A stretch of 9,076 bases of DNA from CAYRIF01 sp964424205. GTDB taxonomy: Bacteria > Bacteroidota > Bacteroidia > Cytophagales > Cyclobacteriaceae. The notes beneath the pieces are model-generated. The model saw nothing but the letters and a program-made list of their open reading frames with translations, did no database searches and was not told where the DNA came from. Shown here piece after piece: positions 1 to 6,571 of this stretch. The stretch lies in NCBI GenBank assembly GCA_964424205.1, contig CAYRIF010000149.1, forward strand, positions 1 through 9,076. Reading direction: 5' to 3'. Made by a program: the position numbers and the translations under genes. Position 1 is the first letter of the stretch. Every line of letters begins with the position of its first letter.

Positions 1-268
1 TAAAGTTGCTGGAGAAGAGATTGTGCAACTGTACATCAACGATGAATATAGTTCAGTGACCCGTCCATTGAAGGAATTAAAGGGATTTAAAAGAATTGCT
101 TTAGCCCCAGGAGAAAGTAAAGAGGTGGTATTTGAAATAACGCCGAAAATGCTATCATTTTATGATATCAAAATGAATTACATTGTTGAGGCTGGTACTT
201 TTAAAATTATGGTGGGGAGCTCCTCTAAGGATGAAGATTTGCAATCGGTAATCCTAACGGTAAAATAA
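1..268 (+). CDS. Glycoside hydrolase family 3 (beta-glucosidase-like), C-terminal fragment
   Basis: This is the 3' end of a gene cut by the left edge of the window; the reading frame is open from base 2 and ends with TAA at 266-268. The 88 visible residues match the fibronectin type III-like domain that closes many GH3 enzymes. Seen in order are EEIVQLYIND, then RPLKELKGFKRI, then LAPGESKEVVFEI, then LSFYD, and finally EAGTFKIMVGSSSKDEDL. Known family members hydrolyse beta-glucosides or beta-xylosides, usually in the periplasm or outside the cell. The catalytic domains are outside the window, so substrate cannot be judged. The GTG at 23 is an internal Val codon, not a start. The next gene converges from the other strand only 9 bp away, leaving no room for a separate terminator. 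The nearby amylase suggests a glucan-use locus (inference). Confidence 0.92.
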   Translation, partial: KVAGEEIVQLYINDEYSSVTRPLKELKGFKRIALAPGESKEVVFEITPKMLSFYDIKMNYIVEAGTFKIMVGSSSKDEDLQSVILTVK

Positions 269-277
269 TTAGCGCGT

Positions 278-1171
278 TTAATCTTCTTTTTTGAAATGAA
301 TGCCTTGGTCAAATAAATGCTCACCCGTGGCATATTTTATAGCACTTAGGCTAAGGGTAAATTCTTTCAATTTAGGAGATATTTTATGTGTAAAGGTATT
401 TAAATAACGCTCTCCCTTTCTAATGACAATATTTTGAATAGAATCATATTTTGTAGTGGTACTTTCATTTATATGAAATGCACTTGGGTTAATTATAAGC
501 ACTTCCTCTCCATGATTTACGATTCTTATAGTCATAAAGAGTGTGTCTTTGATAGTGTAGGCAGTAAACTCACTATTCACACCATTGGTTAGAATCTCTT
601 GATTGGTTTTGCTTTCAAGCTGTGGTTCAAATATACTTATCAAACTTTCTTCACCATGGTGCTTAATGTAGCTATTGTATGCTTCTTCCTGTGCCGAAAA
701 TAGCACCGATTTTTCGATGATACCTATCCCTTCTTTGTTTTGAATAAAACCTAAATCTAAACTGTATGCGTTTTCTAGGTCTCCCTTATGCTGAATTGCT
801 TGGTATAGTTTTAGTGCATTAATTGGTTCAAATACAAGTGAGTCCGTAAGGAATTGATTTGGGGCAAGTATGATTTCTATGTCATTAAGTTGGATTGCAC
901 CACTTCTGACATGCTCCTTCGTTGCGAGTTGTGCTTGCGAACGGTTGATTGTGAAATTTGTATTTGACTTATTTTTCAAGTAAAAAACAATAATAACTTC
1001 TCCTTTCCTTGATGAAGTTTTGGCATAAGATTCGAAGTAGATTCCTTCTTGGTCTATTATTTGACTGGAACTATAAAGTAAACACGCTGTATCACAGTCA
1101 GGGATAAGGTTTTCATCATCATTACATGACCATAAAAAAACAAAAAGGAATAAAGTGATAAGGTTTTTCAT
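278..1171 (-). CDS. Putative surface lipoprotein with two similar beta-sandwich-like modules
   Basis: The 297-residue product starts with a type II signal peptide (MKNLITLFLFVFLWSC) and a lipobox Cys at residue 16. The next residues are NDDE, an acidic tail like the lipoprotein export signal that sends Bacteroidota lipoproteins to the cell surface. I do not recognise the family. The mature part seems to hold two related halves, about residues 43-155 and 196-297. Each has an alternating hydrophobic strand leading to an Asn-rich turn (VFYLKNKSNTNFTINRS; IRIVNHGEEVLIINPS), then a later strand (IEIILAPNQF; IQNIVIRKGER) and a run ending in SL. This suggests a duplicated Ig-like or cell-envelope adhesion fold. 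Two further Cys lie at 26 and 30. The gene lies 52 bp downstream of the amylase gene on the same strand, with a strong hairpin between them. A carbohydrate-binding or accessory role is only a guess from that neighbourhood. Confidence 0.8.
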   Translation of the reverse strand: MKNLITLFLFVFLWSCNDDENLIPDCDTACLLYSSSQIIDQEGIYFESYAKTSSRKGEVIIVFYLKNKSNTNFTINRSQAQLATKEHVRSGAIQLNDIEIILAPNQFLTDSLVFEPINALKLYQAIQHKGDLENAYSLDLGFIQNKEGIGIIEKSVLFSAQEEAYNSYIKHHGEESLISIFEPQLESKTNQEILTNGVNSEFTAYTIKDTLFMTIRIVNHGEEVLIINPSAFHINESTTTKYDSIQNIVIRKGERYLNTFTHKISPKLKEFTLSLSAIKYATGEHLFDQGIHFKKED

Positions 1172-1180
1172 AAATGAGGA

Positions 1181-1206
1181 AAGAGGATACCATTTGGTAT
1201 CCTCTT
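1181..1206 (-). terminator. Perfect 12-bp inverted repeat between amylase and lipoprotein genes
   Basis: AAGAGGATACCA and TGGTATCCTCTT are exact reverse complements separated by two bases, giving a hairpin of about 11 bp with an AAAU-type loop. On the minus strand it lies 17 bp after the amylase stop and is followed by the pyrimidine-rich TCCTCATTT, then directly by the ATG of the lipoprotein gene. It could be an intrinsic terminator or partial attenuator for the amylase transcript. It could also be a stem that sets translation or mRNA stability of the downstream gene. The U tract is imperfect, so full termination is uncertain. Confidence 0.6.
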
Positions 1207-1223
1207 AAACTTGATTACATGTT

Positions 1224-2606
1224 CTATTTCAAAGACCAAATTGAATAACTTTTTGGTGGGGCTTGAATTTTCACCCACTTGCCTCCTTGCGTGGTTGGTT
1301 CCCAACTAGAATTTCCTGTGAAATCTTTTATTTTTTTGTTGCTCCAGTTGGTTTGAACCCATCGCTCTTTCCATGAATTGGAATTGTTTAGATAAACTAC
1401 CAGTCCTGGGTTGCCATTTCTTCTGGCAATGTATTCATCATTATCCACATGCAGTATTGATGTACTACCAACGGCCTTATTTCCATGAATCCAGATCAAG
1501 TTATTGAGTTTGTTTTTATCCAACCACTCTTCATAATCTCTATAGAAAATGGTTGGGTAGCCCTCATGTGTCAAAATGTATGCATAAGCCAAATACTTAT
1601 TCCAAATGATATCGGTATCGTGATTTGCAACGAAAGTAACGGTTTTGTAAGCATCTCTTTTCCACAACATATCAGCATTGAGCTCATTCAGATTATTCCC
1701 GTCGAATGCGCGATCCATTGCATAATAGCAGGCAAAATCAAATGCGGAAGAAGTTCTATTCGTTCCGTTTACCCAGCTTTGTAATAGTCCAGCATTGGCA
1801 TCCCAATATTCGCCAACAGCAAAGCCTCCTACATTATTCATCCAGTCTTTTACGACCCATGCTCCAAATCCTTTGACATAATCAAACCGCCAACCATCGT
1901 AGCCCATGGTATTTTTGTAATATTTACCTACGCCATCACTCCTTTTCCAAAGCCAATCTTGGACGTGGGGTTTTACATGGCTCAAATCAGGGAAGCCACC
2001 GAAGGAGCCTTCGTCATACGAACGTTGACTATTTGGATGAAAGTCTTCATAGGTTCTGGGAAATTTTCCTGAGGCGGGATTAAAATTTGTATAGGTATTT
2101 GTGCCAGTGTACGGATTTGCTTCCAGGTCGCCACCACTATTATGATTCAATACAATGTCTGCATATACATCCATGTTCTTGCCATGTGCTGAATTGATGA
2201 GACTTTGAAGTTCCGTTTTTGACCCGAATCTAGTTTGGGTTGATCCGTGCTGATTGTAATTTCCAAAATCAAAATAATCTGCAGGATCATAGCCCATAGA
2301 AAATGGTCCGTTTTGTGCTTTCGAACTAGGAGGGAGCCAGACTGCTGTGATACCAGCATTATCCCAAGCGGTTAATTTTCCCTTGACAGTATTCCACCAA
2401 GTACCACCTGCGGGTACGTCCCAATAAAATGCTTGCATTAACACGCCACCACCAGGAGGCAAGATGCCTGAACCTGCTTTTACATTGGTGTTGTTTAATG
2501 CCGCTGGTTTTATTTCTTCTATTGGGTCATTACAACTGTTTGAAAACAGCGCGATGGTGAAAAAAATAAGGATAAATTTTAAATGAGAAGATAAGGGTTT
2601 TTTCAT
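1224..2606 (-). CDS. GH13 alpha-amylase of the archaeal (GH13_7-like) type, surface lipoprotein
   Basis: The 460-residue product would cut internal alpha-1,4 bonds in starch or maltodextrin. It carries a type II signal peptide with lipid Cys at 25, followed by NDPIEE, which suits surface display. The catalytic (beta/alpha)8 barrel begins near residue 54 (GVLMQAFYWD). GH13 region I is DVYADIVLNH (146-155). Region II is GWRFDYVKG with nucleophile Asp242. Region III is GEYWD with acid/base Glu266. Region IV is FVANHDTD with Asp330. Region V is FPDLSH (205-210). From about 355 a short all-beta C domain follows, ending in YSIWSLK. Stretches such as SMGYDPADYFD, GFGAWVVKDW, NHDTDIIWNKY and NLIWIHGNKA closely match my memory of Thermococcus and Pyrococcus amylases. 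Positions equivalent to their zinc ligands and disulfide Cys are changed (Arg195, Ser196, Tyr197, Ser209); Cys293 is the only other Cys in the mature protein. ATG at 2606 gives a normal signal peptide. A promoter and tandem repeat lie upstream. Confidence 0.95.
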   Translation of the reverse strand: MKKPLSSHLKFILIFFTIALFSNSCNDPIEEIKPAALNNTNVKAGSGILPPGGGVLMQAFYWDVPAGGTWWNTVKGKLTAWDNAGITAVWLPPSSKAQNGPFSMGYDPADYFDFGNYNQHGSTQTRFGSKTELQSLINSAHGKNMDVYADIVLNHNSGGDLEANPYTGTNTYTNFNPASGKFPRTYEDFHPNSQRSYDEGSFGGFPDLSHVKPHVQDWLWKRSDGVGKYYKNTMGYDGWRFDYVKGFGAWVVKDWMNNVGGFAVGEYWDANAGLLQSWVNGTNRTSSAFDFACYYAMDRAFDGNNLNELNADMLWKRDAYKTVTFVANHDTDIIWNKYLAYAYILTHEGYPTIFYRDYEEWLDKNKLNNLIWIHGNKAVGSTSILHVDNDEYIARRNGNPGLVVYLNNSNSWKERWVQTNWSNKKIKDFTGNSSWEPTTQGGKWVKIQAPPKSYSIWSLK

Positions 2607-2673
2607 GGTGTTTGTGTTTAGTTGAAAATATATTTCCTACAAGATATAGAATGAAATAGGAGAAAACAAAGAA

Positions 2674-2702
2674 ATTGTATCAGTAAATTTGCTATTTTTC
2701 AA
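2674..2702 (-). promoter_or_regulatory. Candidate promoter of the amylase gene
   Basis: On the minus strand TTGAAA (2697-2702) is followed by 17 bases and then TACAAT (2674-2679). This would start transcription near 2667 and give a leader of about 60 nt before the amylase ATG. It fits the general sigma70 pattern. It is weaker against the Bacteroidota form TTG-N17-23-TAnnTTTG, because the downstream box reads TACAATTT. Confidence 0.45.
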
Positions 2703-2704
2703 CA

Positions 2705-2728
2705 CAAACGATTCCGCAAACGATTTCG
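2705..2728. promoter_or_regulatory. Tandem 12-bp operator-like repeat upstream of the amylase promoter
   Basis: Two adjacent units, CAAACGATTCCG (2705-2716) and CAAACGATTTCG (2717-2728), differ at one base. The right-hand site read as CGCAAACGATTTCG is a partial palindrome around a central CG (5 of 7 positions paired), which is the shape of LacI-family operators (CGnAAnCGnTTnCG). The repeat ends 2 bp upstream of the candidate -35 box of the amylase gene. A sugar-responsive regulator controlling the amylase is a reasonable inference; none is encoded in this window. Confidence 0.5.
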
Positions 2729-2774
2729 TAATTTCTTAAAAAAAATGCCCTATTACTTTTTAGAAAAGAGTCGC

Positions 2775-3971
2775 TTATTCCTCCATTTTCCAACCCTCTT
2801 TTTCTGCGTCATAAATGTATTCGGGTACATTTATATTTTCTGCATCAAATAGTTTGCGGGCTATTTTCTTATAAATGGTCATTTTTTTAAGGGCAGCTTC
2901 ACCAAGCAAAGCTTTATTGTCTTCGTACTGCGCTAATGGGAGCACTCTAAATTTTCGGGCGCCATTGATCAATGGCTTGTAAACCCACGTGAGGTAATAT
3001 CCTGCATGGTCAATGATGCTTTTATCTTTAATTTTCTTGAAATTGATTTGGATCATGGCACCACCATCTCTTGGACTTGTTCTTTGATTGGATATAAAAT
3101 TTCCTAGCGAGTAGGCAGTTAAACTACTGTATGTATCGGCATGCGTGAGCTCCATTTTCTGGATTACGTGTGGATGTGAACCAATCACGATGTCCGCACC
3201 ATTATCTTTGCAAAACTGATTAAATGTGGTTTCATATTTATTCGGCTTTAATTGGTACTCAGCTCCCCAGTGCATGAAAATAATGATGTGATCTGGTTTT
3301 TTTGCTTTGGCAGCTTTTAAATCTTTGGCAATGGTTTCCTTATTAATCATGTTTACAATATTCGGTTTGCTTACCGGTATGCCATTGGTGGCATAGGTAT
3401 AGTTAAGCAAGGCAATTTTGAAACCATTCTTTTCTATCATCATCGGATATGCCTTTTTTCTTTCTTCGGCATTTTTGAAAGTACCAGTATGCGATATTTT
3501 TAGGCTGTCTAGCATGTCGATGGTTCTTTCTAATCCTTTCTTTCTTCTATCCAACGCGTGGTTGTTGGCGGTGGCTAAAATGTCAACTCCTGCATTTTTT
3601 AAAGCAACTGCTAGCACATCAGGCGAACTGAACTGCGGGTAGCCTTTGTATGGCCATCCGGCTAATGTTACTTCCAGGTTAGCAATTGCGATGTCTGCCT
3701 GCGATATAACAGGGCTAATGTATTTAAAACAGGAGTCATAATTGTATCTTCCCGTATTATCATCAAAAGCTGCATTAATCTGTGTGCCATGCCCCATCAC
3801 ATCGCCCATAAAAAGCATGGATAATGTGGTGTCATTGTGCAATAGCGTAGAATCCGAAGATAGCTGTATGGTATCATTAGAAATTATGATTGTGTCATTC
3901 TCTATAACTTCTTGCGCTACAGATACATTATATGAAGACAGAATGACGATAAAGGTTACTATTTTTTTCAT
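2775..3971 (-). CDS. Secreted CapA-family metallophosphoesterase-like protein
   Basis: The 398-residue product begins with a cleavable signal peptide (likely cut near SVA-Q, residue 19), so it acts in the periplasm or outside the cell. A polar linker (21-48) leads into the CapA/PGA_cap domain. Visible motifs are LFMGDVMGHG (53-62), ANLEVT (97-102), ATANNHALDRR (133-143), FMHWGAEY (232-239), IGSHPHVIQ (263-271) and SLGNFI (288-293). The Asp, His and Asn residues in these motifs form the expected two-metal calcineurin-like centre. Family members are linked to poly-gamma-glutamate capsule synthesis or anchoring, but many Bacteroidota homologues stand alone. No capB or capC partner is present, so a capsule role is not supported here. 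The gene is divergent from the TPR lipoprotein gene. Its own promoter is not obvious; CAAAGTAA at 4031-4038 reads as TTACTTTG on the minus strand, a five-of-six match to the -7 box. Confidence 0.9.
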   Translation of the reverse strand: MKKIVTFIVILSSYNVSVAQEVIENDTIIISNDTIQLSSDSTLLHNDTTLSMLFMGDVMGHGTQINAAFDDNTGRYNYDSCFKYISPVISQADIAIANLEVTLAGWPYKGYPQFSSPDVLAVALKNAGVDILATANNHALDRRKKGLERTIDMLDSLKISHTGTFKNAEERKKAYPMMIEKNGFKIALLNYTYATNGIPVSKPNIVNMINKETIAKDLKAAKAKKPDHIIIFMHWGAEYQLKPNKYETTFNQFCKDNGADIVIGSHPHVIQKMELTHADTYSSLTAYSLGNFISNQRTSPRDGGAMIQINFKKIKDKSIIDHAGYYLTWVYKPLINGARKFRVLPLAQYEDNKALLGEAALKKMTIYKKIARKLFDAENINVPEYIYDAEKEGWKMEE

Positions 3972-4076
3972 ATTTAGATGCTTATATTGTGCTTTTATGC
4001 TATCAAAAACCGTATAGTTTTATTTAGTTACAAAGTAAGTAAAGAACCTATGAGAAAGAAATTGAATTACTACTTT

Positions 4077-4108
4077 TTAGCTACATCAATTTTTTTACGC
4101 TATTTTTG
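4077..4108 (+). promoter_or_regulatory. Candidate Bacteroidota-type promoter of the TPR lipoprotein gene
   Basis: TATTTTTG at 4101-4108 is an exact TAnnTTTG -7 box. TTAG at 4077-4080, 20 bases upstream, is an imperfect -33 box. Transcription would start near 4113-4116, only about 10 nt before the ATG at 4124. This supports 4124 rather than the upstream TTG at 4106 as the start. Confidence 0.5.
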
Positions 4109-4120
4109 TCAGAAATAGCG
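4098..4120. promoter_or_regulatory. 23-bp near-perfect palindrome over the TPR gene promoter
   Basis: The arms CGCTATTTTTG (4098-4108) and CAGAAATAGCG (4110-4120) flank a single T and match at 10 of 11 positions. The palindrome covers the -7 box and the predicted start point and ends 3 bp before the ATG. This is the usual geometry for a repressor operator. As RNA it would be a hairpin reaching almost to the start codon, an alternative way to limit translation. Confidence 0.5.
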
Positions 4121-4123
4121 GTT

Positions 4124-5143
4124 ATGAAACAAATAATTTTCATCCTTTCTCTACTCATTATCCTTACGGCGTGCGAAGATTCAACGAGTAAAAAAGCAAA
4201 GTTTTTTTATAAAGCCAATACACACTTAAAGGCAAAAGAGTATAAACGCGCTGTTAAGTATTTTTCTGAGGCAATTAAAGTGGATTCTAACTTTGTGGAC
4301 GCCTATAATAACAGGGGAGTAGCGTACTATGAGTTGAGTAAGTACAAAGAAGCGTTGCAGGATTATGCCCACGTGTTGATGCTTGACTCCAATTTTATAG
4401 ATGCCTATTACAATCGGACAAATCTAAATATGGCGTTGGGTAATTGGGCGGAATGTCTTTCCGACATGAAAGTTGCTTCTGAATTGCAGCCTGATGCTGT
4501 TGCGGCTTATTTTAATTTGGGATTGATTTATACCAACACAAAGCAATATGACTTGGCACTTTTGGCTTTTGACAAAGCCTTGAAAGGTGATGGAAACAAC
4601 GCAGATTTATACGTGAACAGGGGAACAGTAAATTATTTTCTTGGAGATTTGGCGGCGGCAAAAACTGCGGCAAAAAGGGCAATTTCTATTAATGAAAATC
4701 ACGCTTTGGCACATAACCTCATGGGATTGATATTGACAAAAGAAGGAAAGTATATGGCGGCAGATAAGTTTTACGAAAAAGCACTTTCTATCGATAAGTC
4801 AAATGCATATATTATTAACAATCAAGGATATAACCTACTGAAAATGAATCAATTAGAGAAAGGATTGAATAGTATTGATTTAAGTATTACATTGAATCAC
4901 GCTAATCCTTGGGCATATAGAAATAAGGGCGTTTATTATTTAAAAACTGCTCATTCAAATGAAGCAATTCGTTTGCTAGAGAAAGCCTTCGGTATGGATT
5001 CAACAGTTGCGCTACTCAATTACTATTTAGGAGCGGCGTACCATCAAAATAACGAAAAAGAAAAAGCTTGCCTATTTTTAAAACGTTCCGTGGAATTAGG
5101 TGAAAAGGACGGGCAGGCATTATTCAATGATATTTGTAATTAA
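4124..5143 (+). CDS. TPR-repeat lipoprotein (nine TPRs)
   Basis: The 339-residue product is a lipoprotein: MKQIIFILSLLIILTAC with lipid Cys at 17. The rest is a solenoid of tetratricopeptide repeats in strict 34-residue register, with no insertions. Repeats begin near residues 24, 58, 92, 126, 160, 194, 228, 262 and 296, each with an A/P-x-x-Y/H start such as DAYNNRGVAYYELSKYKEAL. Such proteins act as protein-binding scaffolds; the partner is unknown. The start at 4124 is preferred because it puts the basic residue and hydrophobic core of the signal peptide at the N-terminus, and the promoter box lies just upstream. The TTG at 4106 would add six residues. The stop is 2 bp from the stop of the convergent histidine kinase gene. 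Anchoring to the outer or inner membrane cannot be told from sequence; the tail after Cys (EDSTSKK) is only weakly acidic. Confidence 0.92.
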   Translation: MKQIIFILSLLIILTACEDSTSKKAKFFYKANTHLKAKEYKRAVKYFSEAIKVDSNFVDAYNNRGVAYYELSKYKEALQDYAHVLMLDSNFIDAYYNRTNLNMALGNWAECLSDMKVASELQPDAVAAYFNLGLIYTNTKQYDLALLAFDKALKGDGNNADLYVNRGTVNYFLGDLAAAKTAAKRAISINENHALAHNLMGLILTKEGKYMAADKFYEKALSIDKSNAYIINNQGYNLLKMNQLEKGLNSIDLSITLNHANPWAYRNKGVYYLKTAHSNEAIRLLEKAFGMDSTVALLNYYLGAAYHQNNEKEKACLFLKRSVELGEKDGQALFNDICN

Positions 5144-5145
5144 TC

Positions 5146-6192
5146 TTAGATGGCAGGAATCACTACTTCGAATGTAGCGCCTTTATTGTTCCCCTCACTC
5201 GTAGCGGTGATACTTCCTTCATGTTTTTCAATAATCTTTTTGCTAAGATAAAGTCCTAAACCATTGGTGGCTTCACCTTGTGTTCCTCTTTTTCGCTCCT
5301 CAGTAAAGCGATCAAAAAGAACATTTGAGTTGCTTAAATCAAAACCAATTCCCTGATCTTTGATCATTATCTTAACAGTGTCACCTCCATTGTGTGCTTT
5401 AATATTGATTTTCTCTCCTTTTTTGGAAAATTTAATGGCATTGTGTATTAAATTAGAAAGTACCTGTGAGAATGAAAAGGGTTCAACTTTTATCTCAAGT
5501 CCTTCTGGAATATCTTTTATGATTTCTAGTTGCTTGTTTTGCAAAGTCAATTCAAACTGATTGAGCGATTGGGCAAGGGTTGAAGATAAATTAATTTTTA
5601 CCTTTTTAAGATTTTTCTTTGTTGGGTTGTCTTCGTTCAGTAATGATAAGATTGATTCCATCAAGTTTAGTTGATGATGGCTGAGCTCTTCTATTTTGGT
5701 GCAATAGAATTTCTCTTGTGGGTCGTCCAAACTATCCTTTACAAGCCTTATTAAACCCATGATAGATACTACAGGACTTCTCAAGTCATGTGATAGCATT
5801 GCGGTGATGTCATTTATTTCACCAACCATTAACTTGGTTGAAGTGGCGCTCTCCTTAATCTGTTTTAATAAGACTCCAACTTCATCTTTATAATGTGTTG
5901 GCAGCTGAGGATCCTTATTATATTGCATATAGTAATCTAGTTCTTCCGACGCTTGTTTAATAGGCTCGGTAATGTCTATTATTAACCTAACAGCAGCTAC
6001 AACGGCTACAATAGTAATCACTGACATGATATACATGATGTCTCTCACCTCCAGTACTTGTCCCTGATTTACATAAAAATAAAGTGAAACACCTATTAAA
6101 GGCATCGCTATGCATAGTAATGTTATAAATATAATTTTGTAAGCATACTTGCTTAAAAAACTGAACTTAGATAAAAAAGTATAAACTTGCAT
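5146..6192 (-). CDS. Membrane sensor histidine kinase with no sizeable periplasmic domain
   Basis: The 348-residue product has two membrane helices (about 17-40 and 51-73) joined by a loop of only about ten residues. A HAMP-like linker follows (about 70-122, with ITEPIKQASEELDYY and DEVGVLLKQIKE). The dimerisation/phosphoacceptor segment holds the H box SHDLRSP with His135. The ATPase domain shows the N box NLIHNAIKFS (247-256), G1 box DQGIGF (279-284), F box LFDRF (292-296) and G2 box GLGLYLSKKI (311-320). All residues needed for kinase activity appear present. With so little outside the membrane, the signal is probably read within the bilayer or cytoplasm. No response regulator gene adjoins it, so its partner lies elsewhere. 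It converges on the TPR gene with a 2-bp gap. TAAAAGTA at 6259-6266 (TACTTTTA on the minus strand) is a possible -7 box. Confidence 0.94.
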   Translation of the reverse strand: MQVYTFLSKFSFLSKYAYKIIFITLLCIAMPLIGVSLYFYVNQGQVLEVRDIMYIMSVITIVAVVAAVRLIIDITEPIKQASEELDYYMQYNKDPQLPTHYKDEVGVLLKQIKESATSTKLMVGEINDITAMLSHDLRSPVVSIMGLIRLVKDSLDDPQEKFYCTKIEELSHHQLNLMESILSLLNEDNPTKKNLKKVKINLSSTLAQSLNQFELTLQNKQLEIIKDIPEGLEIKVEPFSFSQVLSNLIHNAIKFSKKGEKINIKAHNGGDTVKIMIKDQGIGFDLSNSNVLFDRFTEERKRGTQGEATNGLGLYLSKKIIEKHEGSITATSEGNNKGATFEVVIPAI

Positions 6193-6450
6193 TTGAAAAA
6201 AGTTAAAAAAAATATGCGAACTGAATTATAAACCTTCAGTATGTCTAAAAATCTTTTGTAAAAGTACGGTTTTGCTTTTTTAATTTTTGTTATATAATTG
6301 TCGAAATAGTACTTTCGTTTGTAAAAACAGCATATTGTAAAAATCACTGAATCAAGCTCATTATGAGTACTTTACGCCTGCCTTTCTCCATTTCCCAATA
6401 TGAGAAAATGAAATATAATGACTGTAAAAAATAAGGCTAACGCTCAAGTT

Positions 6451-6489
6451 TTTAAGGGCTTATGTGCTTGGGACAAACAAGCTCTTAAA
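6451..6489. repeat. Inverted repeat with 11-bp arms in the intergenic region
   Basis: TTTAAGGGCTT (6451-6461) and AAGCTCTTAAA (6479-6489) pair at 10 of 11 positions around a 17-base loop. An alternative, shorter stem is GCTTG (6466-6470) with CAAGC (6478-6482), so two exclusive folds are possible. No T run follows, so a simple terminator is unlikely. It may be a regulatory RNA structure in a long leader if the upstream promoter near 6310 is used. Confidence 0.35.
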
Positions 6490-6505
6490 GTGATGTCAGT
6501 AGAAA

Positions 6506-6534
6506 TTTGTTTTTTCTTTCAGAATATATTTTTT
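6506..6534 (+). promoter_or_regulatory. Candidate promoter of the SRPBCC gene
   Basis: TTTG (6506-6509) is followed by 17 bases and then TATTTTTT (6527-6534), five of six fixed positions of the Bacteroidota TAnnTTTG box. The start point would be near 6541, giving a leader of about 30 nt before the ATG at 6572. Confidence 0.4.
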
Positions 6535-6571
6535 ACCTTGAAGTTCCATTTTAAACTAAAACTAATATCCT

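Larger units (their letters stand above)
6193..6571. other. 379-bp divergent intergenic region
   Basis: No convincing gene is seen between the kinase and SRPBCC genes, which are transcribed away from each other. The short open frames here have random-looking, Phe/Lys-rich translations. The region holds two plus-strand promoter-like pairs: TTTG at 6286-6289 with TACTTTCG at 6310-6317 (20-base spacer), and the pair listed separately near 6506. It also holds an 11-bp palindrome, CTCATTATGAG (6357-6367), and a long inverted repeat at 6451-6489. Confidence 0.6.

Noticed and set aside
1485..1784. Plus-strand open frame of 99 codons
   Set aside because: It lies entirely antisense to the catalytic core of the amylase gene and its translation has no recognisable pattern.
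2147..2359. Minus-strand open frame of 70 codons
   Set aside because: It is an alternative frame inside the amylase gene, overlapping conserved GH13 sequence.
2738..2745. Run of eight A (T on the minus strand) after the CapA stop, as a terminator
   Set aside because: No GC-containing hairpin precedes the T run, only a weak CTTTT/AAAAG stem too far upstream.
2775..3971. CapA gene as part of a poly-gamma-glutamate capsule operon
   Set aside because: No capB, capC or capD-like gene is present and the neighbours are unrelated, so only the family call is kept.
3742..4017. Plus-strand open frame running out of the CapA gene toward the TPR gene
   Set aside because: Most of it is antisense to the CapA N-terminus, and its translation is Cys/Ser/Ile-rich without domain signs.
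4106..4123. Upstream TTG start for the TPR lipoprotein
   Set aside because: It would put six residues before a clean lipoprotein signal peptide and would start inside the predicted -7 box; ATG at 4124 fits better.
6153..6347. Minus-strand 64-codon frame upstream of the kinase
   Set aside because: It overlaps the kinase start in another frame and is Phe/Tyr/Lys-rich, as expected of AT-rich noncoding DNA.
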